This document shows positions 31,531 through 40,010 of a stretch of 42,500 bases of DNA, in pieces. A program made the translations under genes and the position numbers. This DNA is from Deltaproteobacteria bacterium. Its GTDB lineage: Bacteria > Myxococcota > B64-G9. The stretch is from positions 1 to 42,500 of the forward strand of contig JAFCZJ010000035.1 in NCBI GenBank assembly GCA_019314375.1, given 5' to 3'. The notes beneath the pieces are model-generated. The model made no database searches, was not told the DNA's origin, and saw only the letters and a program-made list of their open reading frames with translations. Positions within the stretch are counted from its first letter, which is position 1. Each line of letters begins with the position of its first letter.

Positions 31531-31550
31531 GCTTTCGTTCCCTTCTCTGG

Positions 31551-31579
31551 TTGTCGCCTTCAAGGCCCTGTGTTAGAGT
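31551..31579 (+). promoter_or_regulatory. Promoter of the large cysteine-rich lipoprotein gene
   Basis: TTGTCG (31551-31556), 17 bp, TAGAGT (31574-31579), about 50 bp before the ATG at 31628, which has GGGAGG at 31617-31622. Divergent from the kinase promoter in a 130-base gap. Confidence 0.4.
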
Positions 31580-31627
31580 ATTTGTTGCTGCTAGGCTGTC
31601 TTTTGGGGCTGTAGTTGGGAGGTTTTT

Positions 31628-34600
31628 ATGAAGCGGGTCTGGGCGTTTATTGGATTGCTGACTCTTGCAGCTTGTGGGGCTGGCGCTAGTTTTTCCATCG
31701 ACGTAATTTTTCCGGATACGGAAAGTCGCGAGCTGACAGAGCGCCTGCTGATCCAAGCCCTGAATCCGGGGGAGGGGGCGTCTTGTCCCGCTCTGCTGGA
31801 CGGAAGTGCCGAACCTGGCCAGGACGATTACATTGTCGAGCAGGAACTGAGCCTGGATATGGACAACATGGCCGGCGCAGGTCCTTTGGAGCAGGTGGGG
31901 CCTGGCGAGCGTCTGTTTTTTGTGCGCGCCTACGACACCGACGATGTGGTCATCTTGCACGGCTGCCAGGTTGTGCAAGCAGGCGGGGGTGGTCCTCAGT
32001 CGGTCAGCATCACCCTGGAGGCGGCTTGTCGTCCATCCAACGGCGGGGTTGAGACCTGCGACGGCGAGGACAACGATTGCAACGGACTGCCGGACGATGG
32101 AGACCCGGTCTTTCTTTGCCCCGTCGTGCCCCAGGCTGTGGCCTCGGCTTGTGAGCAGGGGGTCTGTGACTATACCTGCCAGTCACCTTGGCTAAACGCC
32201 AACGCCAGTTGGGCAGACGGCTGTGAATGTCGTGTCACAAGGGATGGAGAAGAACTCTGCGACGGCCTGGACAATAACTGCGACGGGCAGGTGGACGAAA
32301 ATTGCACAGCCTGCGGCTCGGATGACGATTGCCTGGATGAAGCCAGTTGCCTGGAGGGAAGCTGCGTAGACGGGCAGTGTGAGGTGGAGACGAGCCCCGA
32401 CGACAAGCTTTGCGATGACGGAAATTTTTGCACGGACGGCACGACTTGCCAGGAGGGATTCTGCGTTGGCCATGCAGTGGATTGCGATGACGCTGACCCC
32501 TGTACGGATGATGAATGCGAGCCCGAGACGGGCTGCGTCCATCCCTTCAACTCCGCTGACTGCGACGACGGAGATGTCTGCACCGAATCGGATGTCTGCA
32601 ACGGCCTGGGGCAATGTCGCGGTACGCCGGTGGTTTGCAATGAGCCGCCGGCCTCCACCTGCCAGGATGATACCCATGCGCAACAGTACGTGCCCTTTGG
32701 TACTTGCCGGGCCGACACGGGCTGTTATTACGAGCCCTTTGTGGTCGAATGCGAAGAGGGTTGCGTGGATGGCGGTTGTCGTTCCACGCAATGTCAGGAT
32801 CAGCCCATGGGCACGCCCTGCGACGATGAGAACGCCTGTACGGAAGACGACGCCTGCGATCTGAGTGAAGTGTGCAGGGGCAGCCTCGTCAACTGCGATG
32901 ATGGAAACGTATGTACCACCGATTCTTGTGACATGGAGACGGGTTGCGCTAGAGAGAACAACGCGGCGGCCTGTGACGACGACGATCCTTGCACGGTGGG
33001 GGATGTCTGCATCGATGGGGAATGTGTCGCCAGCGAAAAGGACTGCGGCGATGATTTGCTGTGTACGGACGATGCCTGCTTGGCTGACGGGTCCTGTGAA
33101 AACGCGATACAGGCCGGTTTTTGTGTCATCAACAACGCCTGTGTGCCCGATGGCCAAATCAATGCAGTCGATCCTTGTTGGGCTTGTAATTCAGAAGTGA
33201 ACCCGGAAGGCTGGGCCGTGCGCGAGGGTGAATCTTGCGGAGATGGCGTGTTTTGTAATGGCGATGAAGCCTGCGACGCTGGCGGCTTTTGTGTCAGCTC
33301 CGGCACCCCTTGTACTGTCCAATGCAGGATGAATTGCAACGAGGTGGATGGTTGCGCCCCGGATCCGGTGGGCGTCGTATGCGATGACGAGATTCCTTGT
33401 ACCGGGGAAGATGCCTGCGATGGACTGGGGAATTGTCTGGGGGCCACCTTCGATGACGAACTCTGCGAGGCGGGTGAAATCTGCATGCCGAGTTGCGACG
33501 CGGACGGCGACGGCTGCACGGCCGTGCCCATGCTTGCCATCGATTGCCCCACGGGCGTACCTGTGTTTTCGATAGCCGATTGTTTAATCACCATCTCCGG
33601 TGCCGAGACCGGAGCCGATTGCCTCTCCTGTCAGGCCTACGTCGAGCCCAAGCGATTGGCCACCACTGATTTCGAAAATGATCTGGTTCCGGACACCTGC
33701 GATTTGGACGGCTGGATGCTGAGTCCTTTTCCCTGTCAGTACGTTGCGTCACTTTGGGACGAACTCCAATGCCTCATGCAGCCAGATGGTGAGCCATGTT
33801 GTGATGAGTTTGTTTGCCCCACCATGAGCGGGTCGCTACAGGGGCAAATTGCCTTGGAAGTGAACCCTGGCATCTGCGGCGGCTTCATGATGTCACCGCA
33901 GATTCGACTGGAGCGCTCTTTTCAGTTGCAGGGCTATGATGAGGCGCTTTTGTGTTGGGACATGGCTCGGGACGGCGGTGACCCGTATGCCCCCTTCCAG
34001 ATCGAATTGGCCGACTCGCCGGGTTCCTCAGGCTATCTGCTTGACTGTTATGAGGCCGGTATGTTTCCGGATGAAGAATGGTTTCGCGAATGCCGGCAGT
34101 TGCCTCCTCATGTCTTCGGTTTTGCTGAGACCTGGCTAACCTTCTGGTTGGGGGTCAACCAGAACGACAACGGCGTCTGGTTCTTGGACAACATAACCCT
34201 GGATGCGGGGTGGTATGATTGTCCAGCAGGCAGCGACTCTGTGTTTTATGAAGATTTCCAGGGCTGTCCTCTGATTTTGGACGTTCCCTGGAATGGTTGG
34301 ACATTCACCAATAGCCCCCGATGTCGCTCCCAGCCATGTGCTCAGTATATGGTGGGAGAGCGAAATACGCTCATCAGCTTGGAGCGCGTGGAAAGCACCG
34401 TCGGTCTTGGAGCCGGTCTGGAGCTTTGCTTTTTGCGCTACTCAAAGACCAATGCGATGGGGTCGATTTTGGTCGAGGTGGACACCAGCGGGGACGGGCA
34501 GGTCTGGCAACCCGCGGGTGGTGAGACGATTGACTATCCCGCAACGGAATGTCGAGAAATCTGTGTGGATCTGTCTGCCATTCCGGGTGTTGCGGACAAT

Positions 34601-34861
34601 GAGGCCTTGGGCCTGCGCATCACCATCGATTCAATAGATGAAATGATCTATGTCTCTGAAATTGAACTCAAGGGCATGCCGCGTTGCGACGCGGTCGATA
34701 TTGGATTCGTTGAAGTAGGGACCATGGTACAGGAAGCCGGCGAATCTTATTTCTTGCCGGTGACCAGCCTGCGGGGCAGCAGCTTGGACGTGATGCTGCA
34801 ATGCGAGTGGGCCGATCGGCCGGAAACCCAAGTGCAAGACTTGATCGGTTTTGAGCTTTAG
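31628..34861 (+). CDS. Large cysteine-rich lipoprotein with MopE-like motifs
   Basis: 1077 residues. Signal with lipobox LAAC (Cys16). Residues about 20-130 form a domain also found alone in the gene at 35799 (FSIDVIFPD ... SCPALLDGS ... VGPGERLFFVRA ... VVILHGC). Next come MopE-type, probably calcium-binding units (CDGEDNDCNGLPDDGD; LCDGLDNNCDGQVDENC), then about 400 residues of CDDGxxCT-type repeats common in myxobacterial surface proteins. The last 400 residues are less cysteine-rich, with two similar beta-sandwich-like halves (DFENDLVPDTCDLDGW and YEDFQGCPLILDVPWNGWTF). Likely exposed on the outer membrane; function unknown. The next gene begins 28 bases after the stop. Confidence 0.8.
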   Translation: MKRVWAFIGLLTLAACGAGASFSIDVIFPDTESRELTERLLIQALNPGEGASCPALLDGSAEPGQDDYIVEQELSLDMDNMAGAGPLEQVGPGERLFFVRAYDTDDVVILHGCQVVQAGGGGPQSVSITLEAACRPSNGGVETCDGEDNDCNGLPDDGDPVFLCPVVPQAVASACEQGVCDYTCQSPWLNANASWADGCECRVTRDGEELCDGLDNNCDGQVDENCTACGSDDDCLDEASCLEGSCVDGQCEVETSPDDKLCDDGNFCTDGTTCQEGFCVGHAVDCDDADPCTDDECEPETGCVHPFNSADCDDGDVCTESDVCNGLGQCRGTPVVCNEPPASTCQDDTHAQQYVPFGTCRADTGCYYEPFVVECEEGCVDGGCRSTQCQDQPMGTPCDDENACTEDDACDLSEVCRGSLVNCDDGNVCTTDSCDMETGCARENNAAACDDDDPCTVGDVCIDGECVASEKDCGDDLLCTDDACLADGSCENAIQAGFCVINNACVPDGQINAVDPCWACNSEVNPEGWAVREGESCGDGVFCNGDEACDAGGFCVSSGTPCTVQCRMNCNEVDGCAPDPVGVVCDDEIPCTGEDACDGLGNCLGATFDDELCEAGEICMPSCDADGDGCTAVPMLAIDCPTGVPVFSIADCLITISGAETGADCLSCQAYVEPKRLATTDFENDLVPDTCDLDGWMLSPFPCQYVASLWDELQCLMQPDGEPCCDEFVCPTMSGSLQGQIALEVNPGICGGFMMSPQIRLERSFQLQGYDEALLCWDMARDGGDPYAPFQIELADSPGSSGYLLDCYEAGMFPDEEWFRECRQLPPHVFGFAETWLTFWLGVNQNDNGVWFLDNITLDAGWYDCPAGSDSVFYEDFQGCPLILDVPWNGWTFTNSPRCRSQPCAQYMVGERNTLISLERVESTVGLGAGLELCFLRYSKTNAMGSILVEVDTSGDGQVWQPAGGETIDYPATECREICVDLSAIPGVADNEALGLRITIDSIDEMIYVSEIELKGMPRCDAVDIGFVEVGTMVQEAGESYFLPVTSLRGSSLDVMLQCEWADRPETQVQDLIGFEL

Positions 34862-34888
34862 GTTTTGTGGAAGAAAAGGAGTTGGATC

Positions 34889-35791
34889 GTGCGACGTTTG
34901 ATTTCTATGTTGATTTGTCTGTCCATGATGGCTTCGGGGTTGGCCTGGGGCCAGGACCTGGAGAAGATCGAGACTCTGTACGACGACATGGACTTCGAAG
35001 AGGCCCGCAAAGCCGTGGATACCCTGCTCAAGCGAGATGATCTGCAACCCGAGCAGGTGGTTCGCGCGATGCGCATCAAGGGCCTGAGCCTGTCGGCGGA
35101 CGGCATGAACGAGGAGTCCATCGAGACATTCAATCGACTCTTGGCGATTCAGCCCGACTTCAAGTTGTCGGCGGATATCTCGCCTAAGTTGGCTGCGCCC
35201 TTCTATCAGGCCCTGGCCATGGCCCAGAGCTTTGGGCCCATCTCCATCGAACACGCAAGCCCGGAGAGAGTCGCAAAACTCGACGGCCTGGAGTTGTCCG
35301 TGGAACTCAAAGATCCCCATGGCATGATCGCAGGCCTGCGATTGGTTTATCGGGTGGGCACGAGCGCCTGGATCAAAACCGCGCCGGTCACCGTGGCCGG
35401 TCCGGGTCCGGCCAAACTGAAATTGCCGGGCTCTTTGGGCAAGGACGTACTGTCCTACTATTTTGAAGCCATCAGTCCCTCCGGCAGTGTTTTGCACCGC
35501 AGCCCCGGTCCGGATGCGCCGCTCTCCATCAAGCCCGGGGACGCGAGCATCGCCTTGGTCGATGCGGACGGAAAGACCGAGGGTAGCGGTGCCGTGGATT
35601 TCGGTGGTTCAGGAGACGGCTTGCGCGATGACGGCGACCAGGACAAGGGGGCCATCTGGTACGAAACCTGGTGGTTCTGGACGGCCGTCGGCGTGGTGGT
35701 GGTCGGCGCCGGAGTAGGCGTGGGCGTGGGCGTGGGCACAAGCGGTGGTGACCCCACTGGCCCCCAAGATTACTCTATCAACATTCGTTGA
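34889..35791 (+). CDS. TPR-like exported protein with a C-terminal membrane helix
   Basis: 300 residues from GTG 34889, chosen because AGGAG (about 34877-34881) lies seven bases upstream; TTG 34865 has no such site. Signal peptide (RRLISMLICLSMMASGLAWG), then a helical TPR-like segment (LYDDMDFEEARKAVDTLLK; SADGMNEESIETFNRLL), a beta-rich region, and a Gly/Val-rich membrane helix (TAVGVVVVGAGVGVGVG), ending DYSINIR. The aromatic lead WYETWWFW before the helix and the short tail are frequent in myxobacterial cell-envelope proteins. Ends where the next gene's ribosome site begins; probably an operon with both lipoproteins. Function unknown. Confidence 0.7.
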   Translation: MRRLISMLICLSMMASGLAWGQDLEKIETLYDDMDFEEARKAVDTLLKRDDLQPEQVVRAMRIKGLSLSADGMNEESIETFNRLLAIQPDFKLSADISPKLAAPFYQALAMAQSFGPISIEHASPERVAKLDGLELSVELKDPHGMIAGLRLVYRVGTSAWIKTAPVTVAGPGPAKLKLPGSLGKDVLSYYFEAISPSGSVLHRSPGPDAPLSIKPGDASIALVDADGKTEGSGAVDFGGSGDGLRDDGDQDKGAIWYETWWFWTAVGVVVVGAGVGVGVGVGTSGGDPTGPQDYSINIR

Positions 35792-35798
35792 GGTGCTC

Positions 35799-36197
35799 AT
35801 GTCCAGAGTTGGCTGGCTGATACTCTTGTTCCTCTTGGCTTGTGGAGGAGCGGTCCATTTTGAGTTGAACATCGTTTTTCCCGATGACGGTTCAGACGCC
35901 AAGTCCTACACGGAGTCCATTGTTGTGATGGCCATCGAACCGGCCGATGCCTCGACTTGCGGGGCTTTGCTGGACGGAACCGCCCTGCCGGACAATGCAG
36001 GTTACATCGTTGAATCCCGGCAAGAAGTTGATCCCGATGCGCTTGACCTCGTTTTGACTCAGGTGGGTCCGGGGAGGCGTTTGTTTTTTGTGCAGGCCTT
36101 GGGGGTATCCGGGGCCGTGATTTTGCACGGCTGCGCCGATTTGGACGCCGGCGGGGGCGGTGCTGAAGTGGTGACCGTTGAGTTGGAATATATTTGA
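35799..36197 (+). CDS. Small lipoprotein sharing the N-terminal domain of the giant cysteine-rich lipoprotein
   Basis: 132 residues from ATG 35799 with GAGG at 35790-35793. Lipobox LLAC. The mature chain is one domain: FELNIVFPDD, TCGALLDGTAL, GYIVES, VGPGRRLFFVQA, VILHGCADLDAGGGG. Nearly every position matches residues about 20-130 of the protein at 31628, including the two cysteines, so the pair is paralogous and likely disulfide-linked. I do not recognise the domain. Position after the TPR-like gene suggests a three-gene cluster. Confidence 0.75.
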   Translation: MSRVGWLILLFLLACGGAVHFELNIVFPDDGSDAKSYTESIVVMAIEPADASTCGALLDGTALPDNAGYIVESRQEVDPDALDLVLTQVGPGRRLFFVQALGVSGAVILHGCADLDAGGGGAEVVTVELEYI

Positions 36198-36214
36198 TTT
36201 GACCGGTTTCTAAG

Positions 36215-37213
36215 GTGACTTTTTTGAACAATCTCGATCTCATTCGGGCCTTTGACGGGCTTCCATTGGTCGTGCTCGGCGACCTGGTGGCCGACGAGTA
36301 CATCCATGGCATCACCAGCCGGATTTCTCGGGAGGCTCCTGTACTCATCGTGGCCGAACGATGGCGCGAAGTGAGATGTGGTGCCGCCGCCAACGTGGTG
36401 GCCAATTTGAGGGCTTTGGGGGCACGTCCGCGACCGGTGGGTCTGGTGGGCGATGACGAGTCGGGGCGGGCTCTGCAGAAGGCCTTCGTTGACCAGGGCA
36501 TCGACTGCGATGGGGTGATGGTCGAAGCCGGTCGGTTCACCACGACCAAGACACGGGTTTTGGCTGGCGGGCGTCACACGGTACGGCAGCAGATGCTGCG
36601 CATCGATAGACTTAATTCTTTGCCCATTGCTGGATCGGATCAAGAGTTGCTTCTGGGGCGTTTGGCCAAAGCCCTGGAAGGAGCCTCGGCTTTGGTGGTG
36701 AGCGACTACGATGAAGGCGTGCTGGACGGGCCTGTGCTTGAGCGGGTCTTCGAGTTGGCCCATGAGGCAGCCTTGCCCATCTTCGTGGATTCAAGATTTC
36801 GCATCGAGACCTACCGAGGGGTTTCCACCTTGACGCCCAACGAACCGGAGCTTGAGCGGGCCTGGGGACAAGAGATTCGCTCTAAGTCGGATTTGGAGAA
36901 AGCGGGGCGGTGGTTACTCGAAAACAGTGATGTCGGCTCGGTGCTGCTCAAGCGAGGCCGGCGGGGCATGTGCCTGTTTGAAAGAGAATTGCCCACCGTG
37001 GCCGTGCCGGCCTTTGGCTCGGAAGAAGTGGCGGACGTGACCGGGGCCGGCGATACCGTACTGGCAACCTGGTCTTTGGCCCGGGCCGCGGGTGGCAAGG
37101 CGGAGCAGGCCCTGGAGTTGGCCAACATCGCCGGCGGTCTTCAGGTTACCAAGGTGGGCACGGCGGTGGTGAAGCAGGAAGAGTTGCTAAGCGCCCACGG
37201 GGGCCAGGTTTGA
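36215..37213 (+). CDS. D-glycero-beta-D-manno-heptose-7-phosphate kinase (HldE N-terminal type)
   Basis: 332 residues from GTG 36215. PfkB/ribokinase fold: VVLGDLVADEYIHG, the glycine pair region CGAAANVVANLRALG, LVVSDYDEGVL, a TLTPNEPELERA segment and the anion-hole VADVTGAGDTVLA. This is the kinase half of the bifunctional HldE of E. coli, here a separate gene. Step: heptose-7-phosphate to heptose-1,7-bisphosphate for ADP-heptose. Overlaps the next gene as TTGA. Confidence 0.92.
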   Translation: MTFLNNLDLIRAFDGLPLVVLGDLVADEYIHGITSRISREAPVLIVAERWREVRCGAAANVVANLRALGARPRPVGLVGDDESGRALQKAFVDQGIDCDGVMVEAGRFTTTKTRVLAGGRHTVRQQMLRIDRLNSLPIAGSDQELLLGRLAKALEGASALVVSDYDEGVLDGPVLERVFELAHEAALPIFVDSRFRIETYRGVSTLTPNEPELERAWGQEIRSKSDLEKAGRWLLENSDVGSVLLKRGRRGMCLFERELPTVAVPAFGSEEVADVTGAGDTVLATWSLARAAGGKAEQALELANIAGGLQVTKVGTAVVKQEELLSAHGGQV

Positions 37214-37704
37214 CCTGTCTTGCTGGAAAATATTCTGGCGACAAGTGCCTCACTTTGGATGAACTGGAGGAGTTGCGCCGACGGGAACAGAGTATTGCCT
37301 TGTGCAACGGGGCCTTCGACTTACTGCATGTGGGGCATCTGCGTTACTTGCAGGCGGCGGCGAAGCTGGCCGAGGTGCTGGTGGTGGCCGTCAACAGCGA
37401 TGCCTCTGTGCGCGCCCTGAAGGGCGAGGGCAGGCCTTGGATTCCAGAAGAGGAGCGCATCGAGCTTCTGTGTGCTTTGGCCTGTGTGGACTACGTTACG
37501 CTCTTTGGTGAGCCGGATGTGCGGCGGGTGATTTCTTTGCTAAAACCGGATGTGCACGTCAAGGGGACTGACTATACCCCGGAGAACGTGCCTGAGCGGG
37601 ATGCAGTGGAGGCCTATGGAGGTCATGTGGCTGTTGCCGGTGACCCCAAGGATCACTCTACCACGCAGCTCATTGAGCGGCTTCGCAAAGCTGGTTTGGC
37701 TTGA
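37210..37704 (+). CDS. Heptose-1-phosphate nucleotidyltransferase (HldE C-terminal type)
   Basis: 164 residues from TTG 37210. Cytidylyltransferase fold: IALCNGAFDLLHVGHLRYLQ with the HxGH motif, VVAVNSDASVRALKGEGRP, and LLKPDVHVKGTDYTPENVPE; PKDHSTTQLIERLRK closes the domain. Activates heptose-1-phosphate to ADP-heptose (some homologues use GTP). Separate from the kinase gene, unlike the fused E. coli HldE. Overlaps the next gene as TTGA, so all three are co-translated. Confidence 0.92.
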   Translation: MTCLAGKYSGDKCLTLDELEELRRREQSIALCNGAFDLLHVGHLRYLQAAAKLAEVLVVAVNSDASVRALKGEGRPWIPEEERIELLCALACVDYVTLFGEPDVRRVISLLKPDVHVKGTDYTPENVPERDAVEAYGGHVAVAGDPKDHSTTQLIERLRKAGLA

Positions 37705-38790
37705 GTCGCACTCATTCCATTTTGCACTGTCTGGCCTATCCGCTGTGGACAGGTCCTGCCGAGCCGGTTATGCGTTTGGCCAGGGCCCAACTTGATGCCG
37801 GGCACGAAGTCGCTCTGGCGCTGGATCGCCTGCGGGACGGTGATCTGGTGGGAAAGGCCGCCGAATGGGGCGTGCCGCTTTTTGACGGTCTCAGCCTGTC
37901 CGTCAAAGCCGGTCCCATTTTGAACATGCGTGACATCCTGGCTTTCAAGCGCCTGTTTGCCGACGGCCGTTTTGAATTCATCCACTGTCATCGCTCTCAT
38001 GATCACACCCTGGCGGCCTTGGCGAGACCGAAGCGCAGTCGTACACGCTTGCTCAGGACTTTGCATACCGAAGAGGCGGCATCCCCGTCACGGCGTTGGC
38101 AGCTTCGTCGGGCTGATGGATTGATCTGCACCTTTGAGGCCATGCGGGATGATTTGCGCGGTCGGGGATTGATGGCACCAGATCGCATCGTGGCCATCGA
38201 AGGAGCCGTGGACTCAGGGATCTTCAGTGCGGGAAGAGTTGGGCTTGGACGAAGACACAGTCCTGGTGGGCATGGTGGCTCGCATGAAGGAGGGACGAGG
38301 GCACCGGTCGCTGCTCAATGCATGGAAGCAGGTGGAAGCCAAGCTGCCAGGGGTTCACCTTTTGTTGGCGGGTCGAGGAGAGCTGGAAGAATCTCTCAGG
38401 CGTGAGGTGGAGGGTCAAAGCTGGGCTCCAAGGCTCCATTTCGTTGGTTATCGAAACGATTTGCCGACTTTTTATCCTGAACTGCAGCTCAAGGTGATCT
38501 TGGCGCCCGGCAACGACGGGACTTGTCGTGCGGCCCTGGAGGCCATGGCATGCAGTGTGCCGGTGCTTGCAGCCCCCCGAGGAGCGCTGGCCGAGATCGT
38601 GGAAGACGGCATCACCGGCAAGTTGGTGACTGAAGGGGACCTAAGCCAGACCTTGTGGGACTTGTTGCAGCAGCCGGAAGATCTATTGGAAATGGGCCGA
38701 CGTGCGAGGCAGGTTGCCGTCCATCGTTTCACTTTGTCCAGGCAACTTGAAAGAATTCATGGGCTTATGACCAAGTTGCTGGAGCCTTGA
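37701..38790 (+). pseudogene. GT4-family glycosyltransferase, interrupted by a frameshift near 38225
   Basis: Frame one (37701-38225) holds the N-terminal Rossmann domain (LAYPLWTGPAEPVMRLA, HCHRSHDHTLAALARP, GLICTFEAMRDDLRGRGL, VAIEGAVDSGIF). Frame two (from about 38227 to 38790) holds the C-terminal domain: VREELGLDEDTVLVGMVARM, LLLAGRGELEESLR, HFVGYRNDLPTFYP, and the donor motif GTCRAALEAMACSVPVLAAP. The two halves are one GT4 protein of about 362 residues; one base too many, or two too few, lies between the F of GIF and VREELG. The TTG start overlaps the previous stop. Probably a core sugar transferase. The break could be a true mutation or a sequencing error. Confidence 0.8.
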
Positions 38791-38807
38791 TGTCGGTCAC
38801 TTGTCGC

Positions 38808-38836
38808 TTGCCAGCCAATCACTCCAGTTCTATACT
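38808..38836 (+). promoter_or_regulatory. Promoter ahead of the GT9 pair
   Basis: TTGCCA (38808-38813), 17 bp, TATACT (38831-38836), about 43 bp before TTG 38879. The strong match supports an internal promoter for the last two transferase genes and the shorter start of the first of them. Confidence 0.55.
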
Positions 38837-38878
38837 TTCGACTTGGGCAGCGCAGATAATAACCACCCAGGAGCCAGA

Positions 38879-40000
38879 TTGACCCAAGCCGCGAGCACAG
38901 TTGAATTGCAAGCACCACGACGCATGGTCATTGTGCAAACGGCCTTCGTGGGCGACGTGGTCTTCTCTTCGCCATTGGTGCACGCGGTGAAGCAAGCTCA
39001 ACCCGACTGCCACGTGGCCATGATGGTCCAGCCGGACAAAGCGGAGGTGGCGGCCTGCATTCCTGGGGTCGATGAAGTCTTGCCTTTTGATAAGCGGCAC
39101 CGGGACTCGGGACCTTTGGGCCTGCTTCGGGCTGCCAAGCGTCTCAGGCAGGGGCGATTTGATTTGCTGATCTCACCGCACCGTTCGGCAAGAACGGCGC
39201 TTTTGGCCAGACTGTCAGGCATTCCCACCCGCATCGGCTATGCTGGGGGGATGAGCGCTCTGGGCTTCACCCATCGAATCGAGCTTCGGGCGAACGAGCC
39301 ATGCCGGATTCGACAGGATTTGTACCTGCTTGAGCCGGTCGGGATGCTCTCGGAGTCATACAGGCTGAGGCTCAAGGCACCGGCAGAGGGGCGCGCCTAC
39401 CGGGATGCCTTTTTCAACAGCAATGCCTTGTCGGAGGACGCCCGTCTGGTGGGGTTGTGCATTGGTTCAGTTTGGCCCACCAAGCGCTGGCCGGCTGTGT
39501 ACTTCGCAAGCTTGGCAGAGTTTCTCAGAGCGAGGAACTATACGCCCGTGTTGATGGGTGGACCGAAAGAGAGAAGCATTGCAAGGGAGATCGAGGGGGT
39601 CTTGGGGCAGACTCTGCTTTCTTGTGTGGGCAACAGGCTGAGCGAGACCGCGGCCTTGCTGGAGCATTGCGATATGGTCGTGGGTGGAGACTCAGGGCTT
39701 ACCCACATGGCTCGAGCATTGGGGGTGCCGACCGTGATCATTTTTGGGCCAACCGACCCCAAGGTGCATTGTTTTTCTGAGCACACCCAGGTGCTGATCG
39801 CCAACGTCAGGTGCCGACCATGCAGCCACCATGGTCAGAATCGATGCCCTGAGCGCCACCACGACTGCATGCGCCTCGTGAGCCCCGAGCAGGTGATCGC
39901 AGCCTTGCGCCGGATCGCCGATATACAGACGCCCGTGCCGGCTCGCATCGAAGAGCGTCAGGAATCCCTGCTAGGGCAGGCTCCCGCGACCGTGGTCTGA
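38879..40000 (+). CDS. Glycosyltransferase family 9 (heptosyltransferase-like)
   Basis: 373 residues. TTG 38879 is chosen because AGGAG (38869-38873) lies five bases upstream and a promoter ends at 38836; the frame opens at 38801 but the extra 26 residues are non-conserved. GT9 marks: RRMVIVQTAFVGDVVFSSPL, LLISPHRSARTALLARLSG, CIGSVWPTKRWPAVYFASLA, VVGGDSGLTHMARALGVPT and IFGPTDPKVH, with a C-terminal Cys cluster (RCRPCSHHGQ...CP...HDCM). Resembles ADP-heptose:LPS heptosyltransferase II. Follows the ADP-heptose supply genes. Confidence 0.85.
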   Translation: MTQAASTVELQAPRRMVIVQTAFVGDVVFSSPLVHAVKQAQPDCHVAMMVQPDKAEVAACIPGVDEVLPFDKRHRDSGPLGLLRAAKRLRQGRFDLLISPHRSARTALLARLSGIPTRIGYAGGMSALGFTHRIELRANEPCRIRQDLYLLEPVGMLSESYRLRLKAPAEGRAYRDAFFNSNALSEDARLVGLCIGSVWPTKRWPAVYFASLAEFLRARNYTPVLMGGPKERSIAREIEGVLGQTLLSCVGNRLSETAALLEHCDMVVGGDSGLTHMARALGVPTVIIFGPTDPKVHCFSEHTQVLIANVRCRPCSHHGQNRCPERHHDCMRLVSPEQVIAALRRIADIQTPVPARIEERQESLLGQAPATVV

Positions 40001-40010
40001 AGGAATTATC

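Noticed and set aside
32192..33157. 321-codon minus-strand frame, and others at 32170 and 32800
   Set aside because: Antisense shadows of the cysteine-rich repeats (TGC/GAC-rich codons); low-complexity translations without recognisable features.
36215..37704. Frameshifted hldE
   Set aside because: The kinase and nucleotidyltransferase halves are each complete, overlap by TTGA, and are separate genes in many bacteria, so this is not a broken gene.
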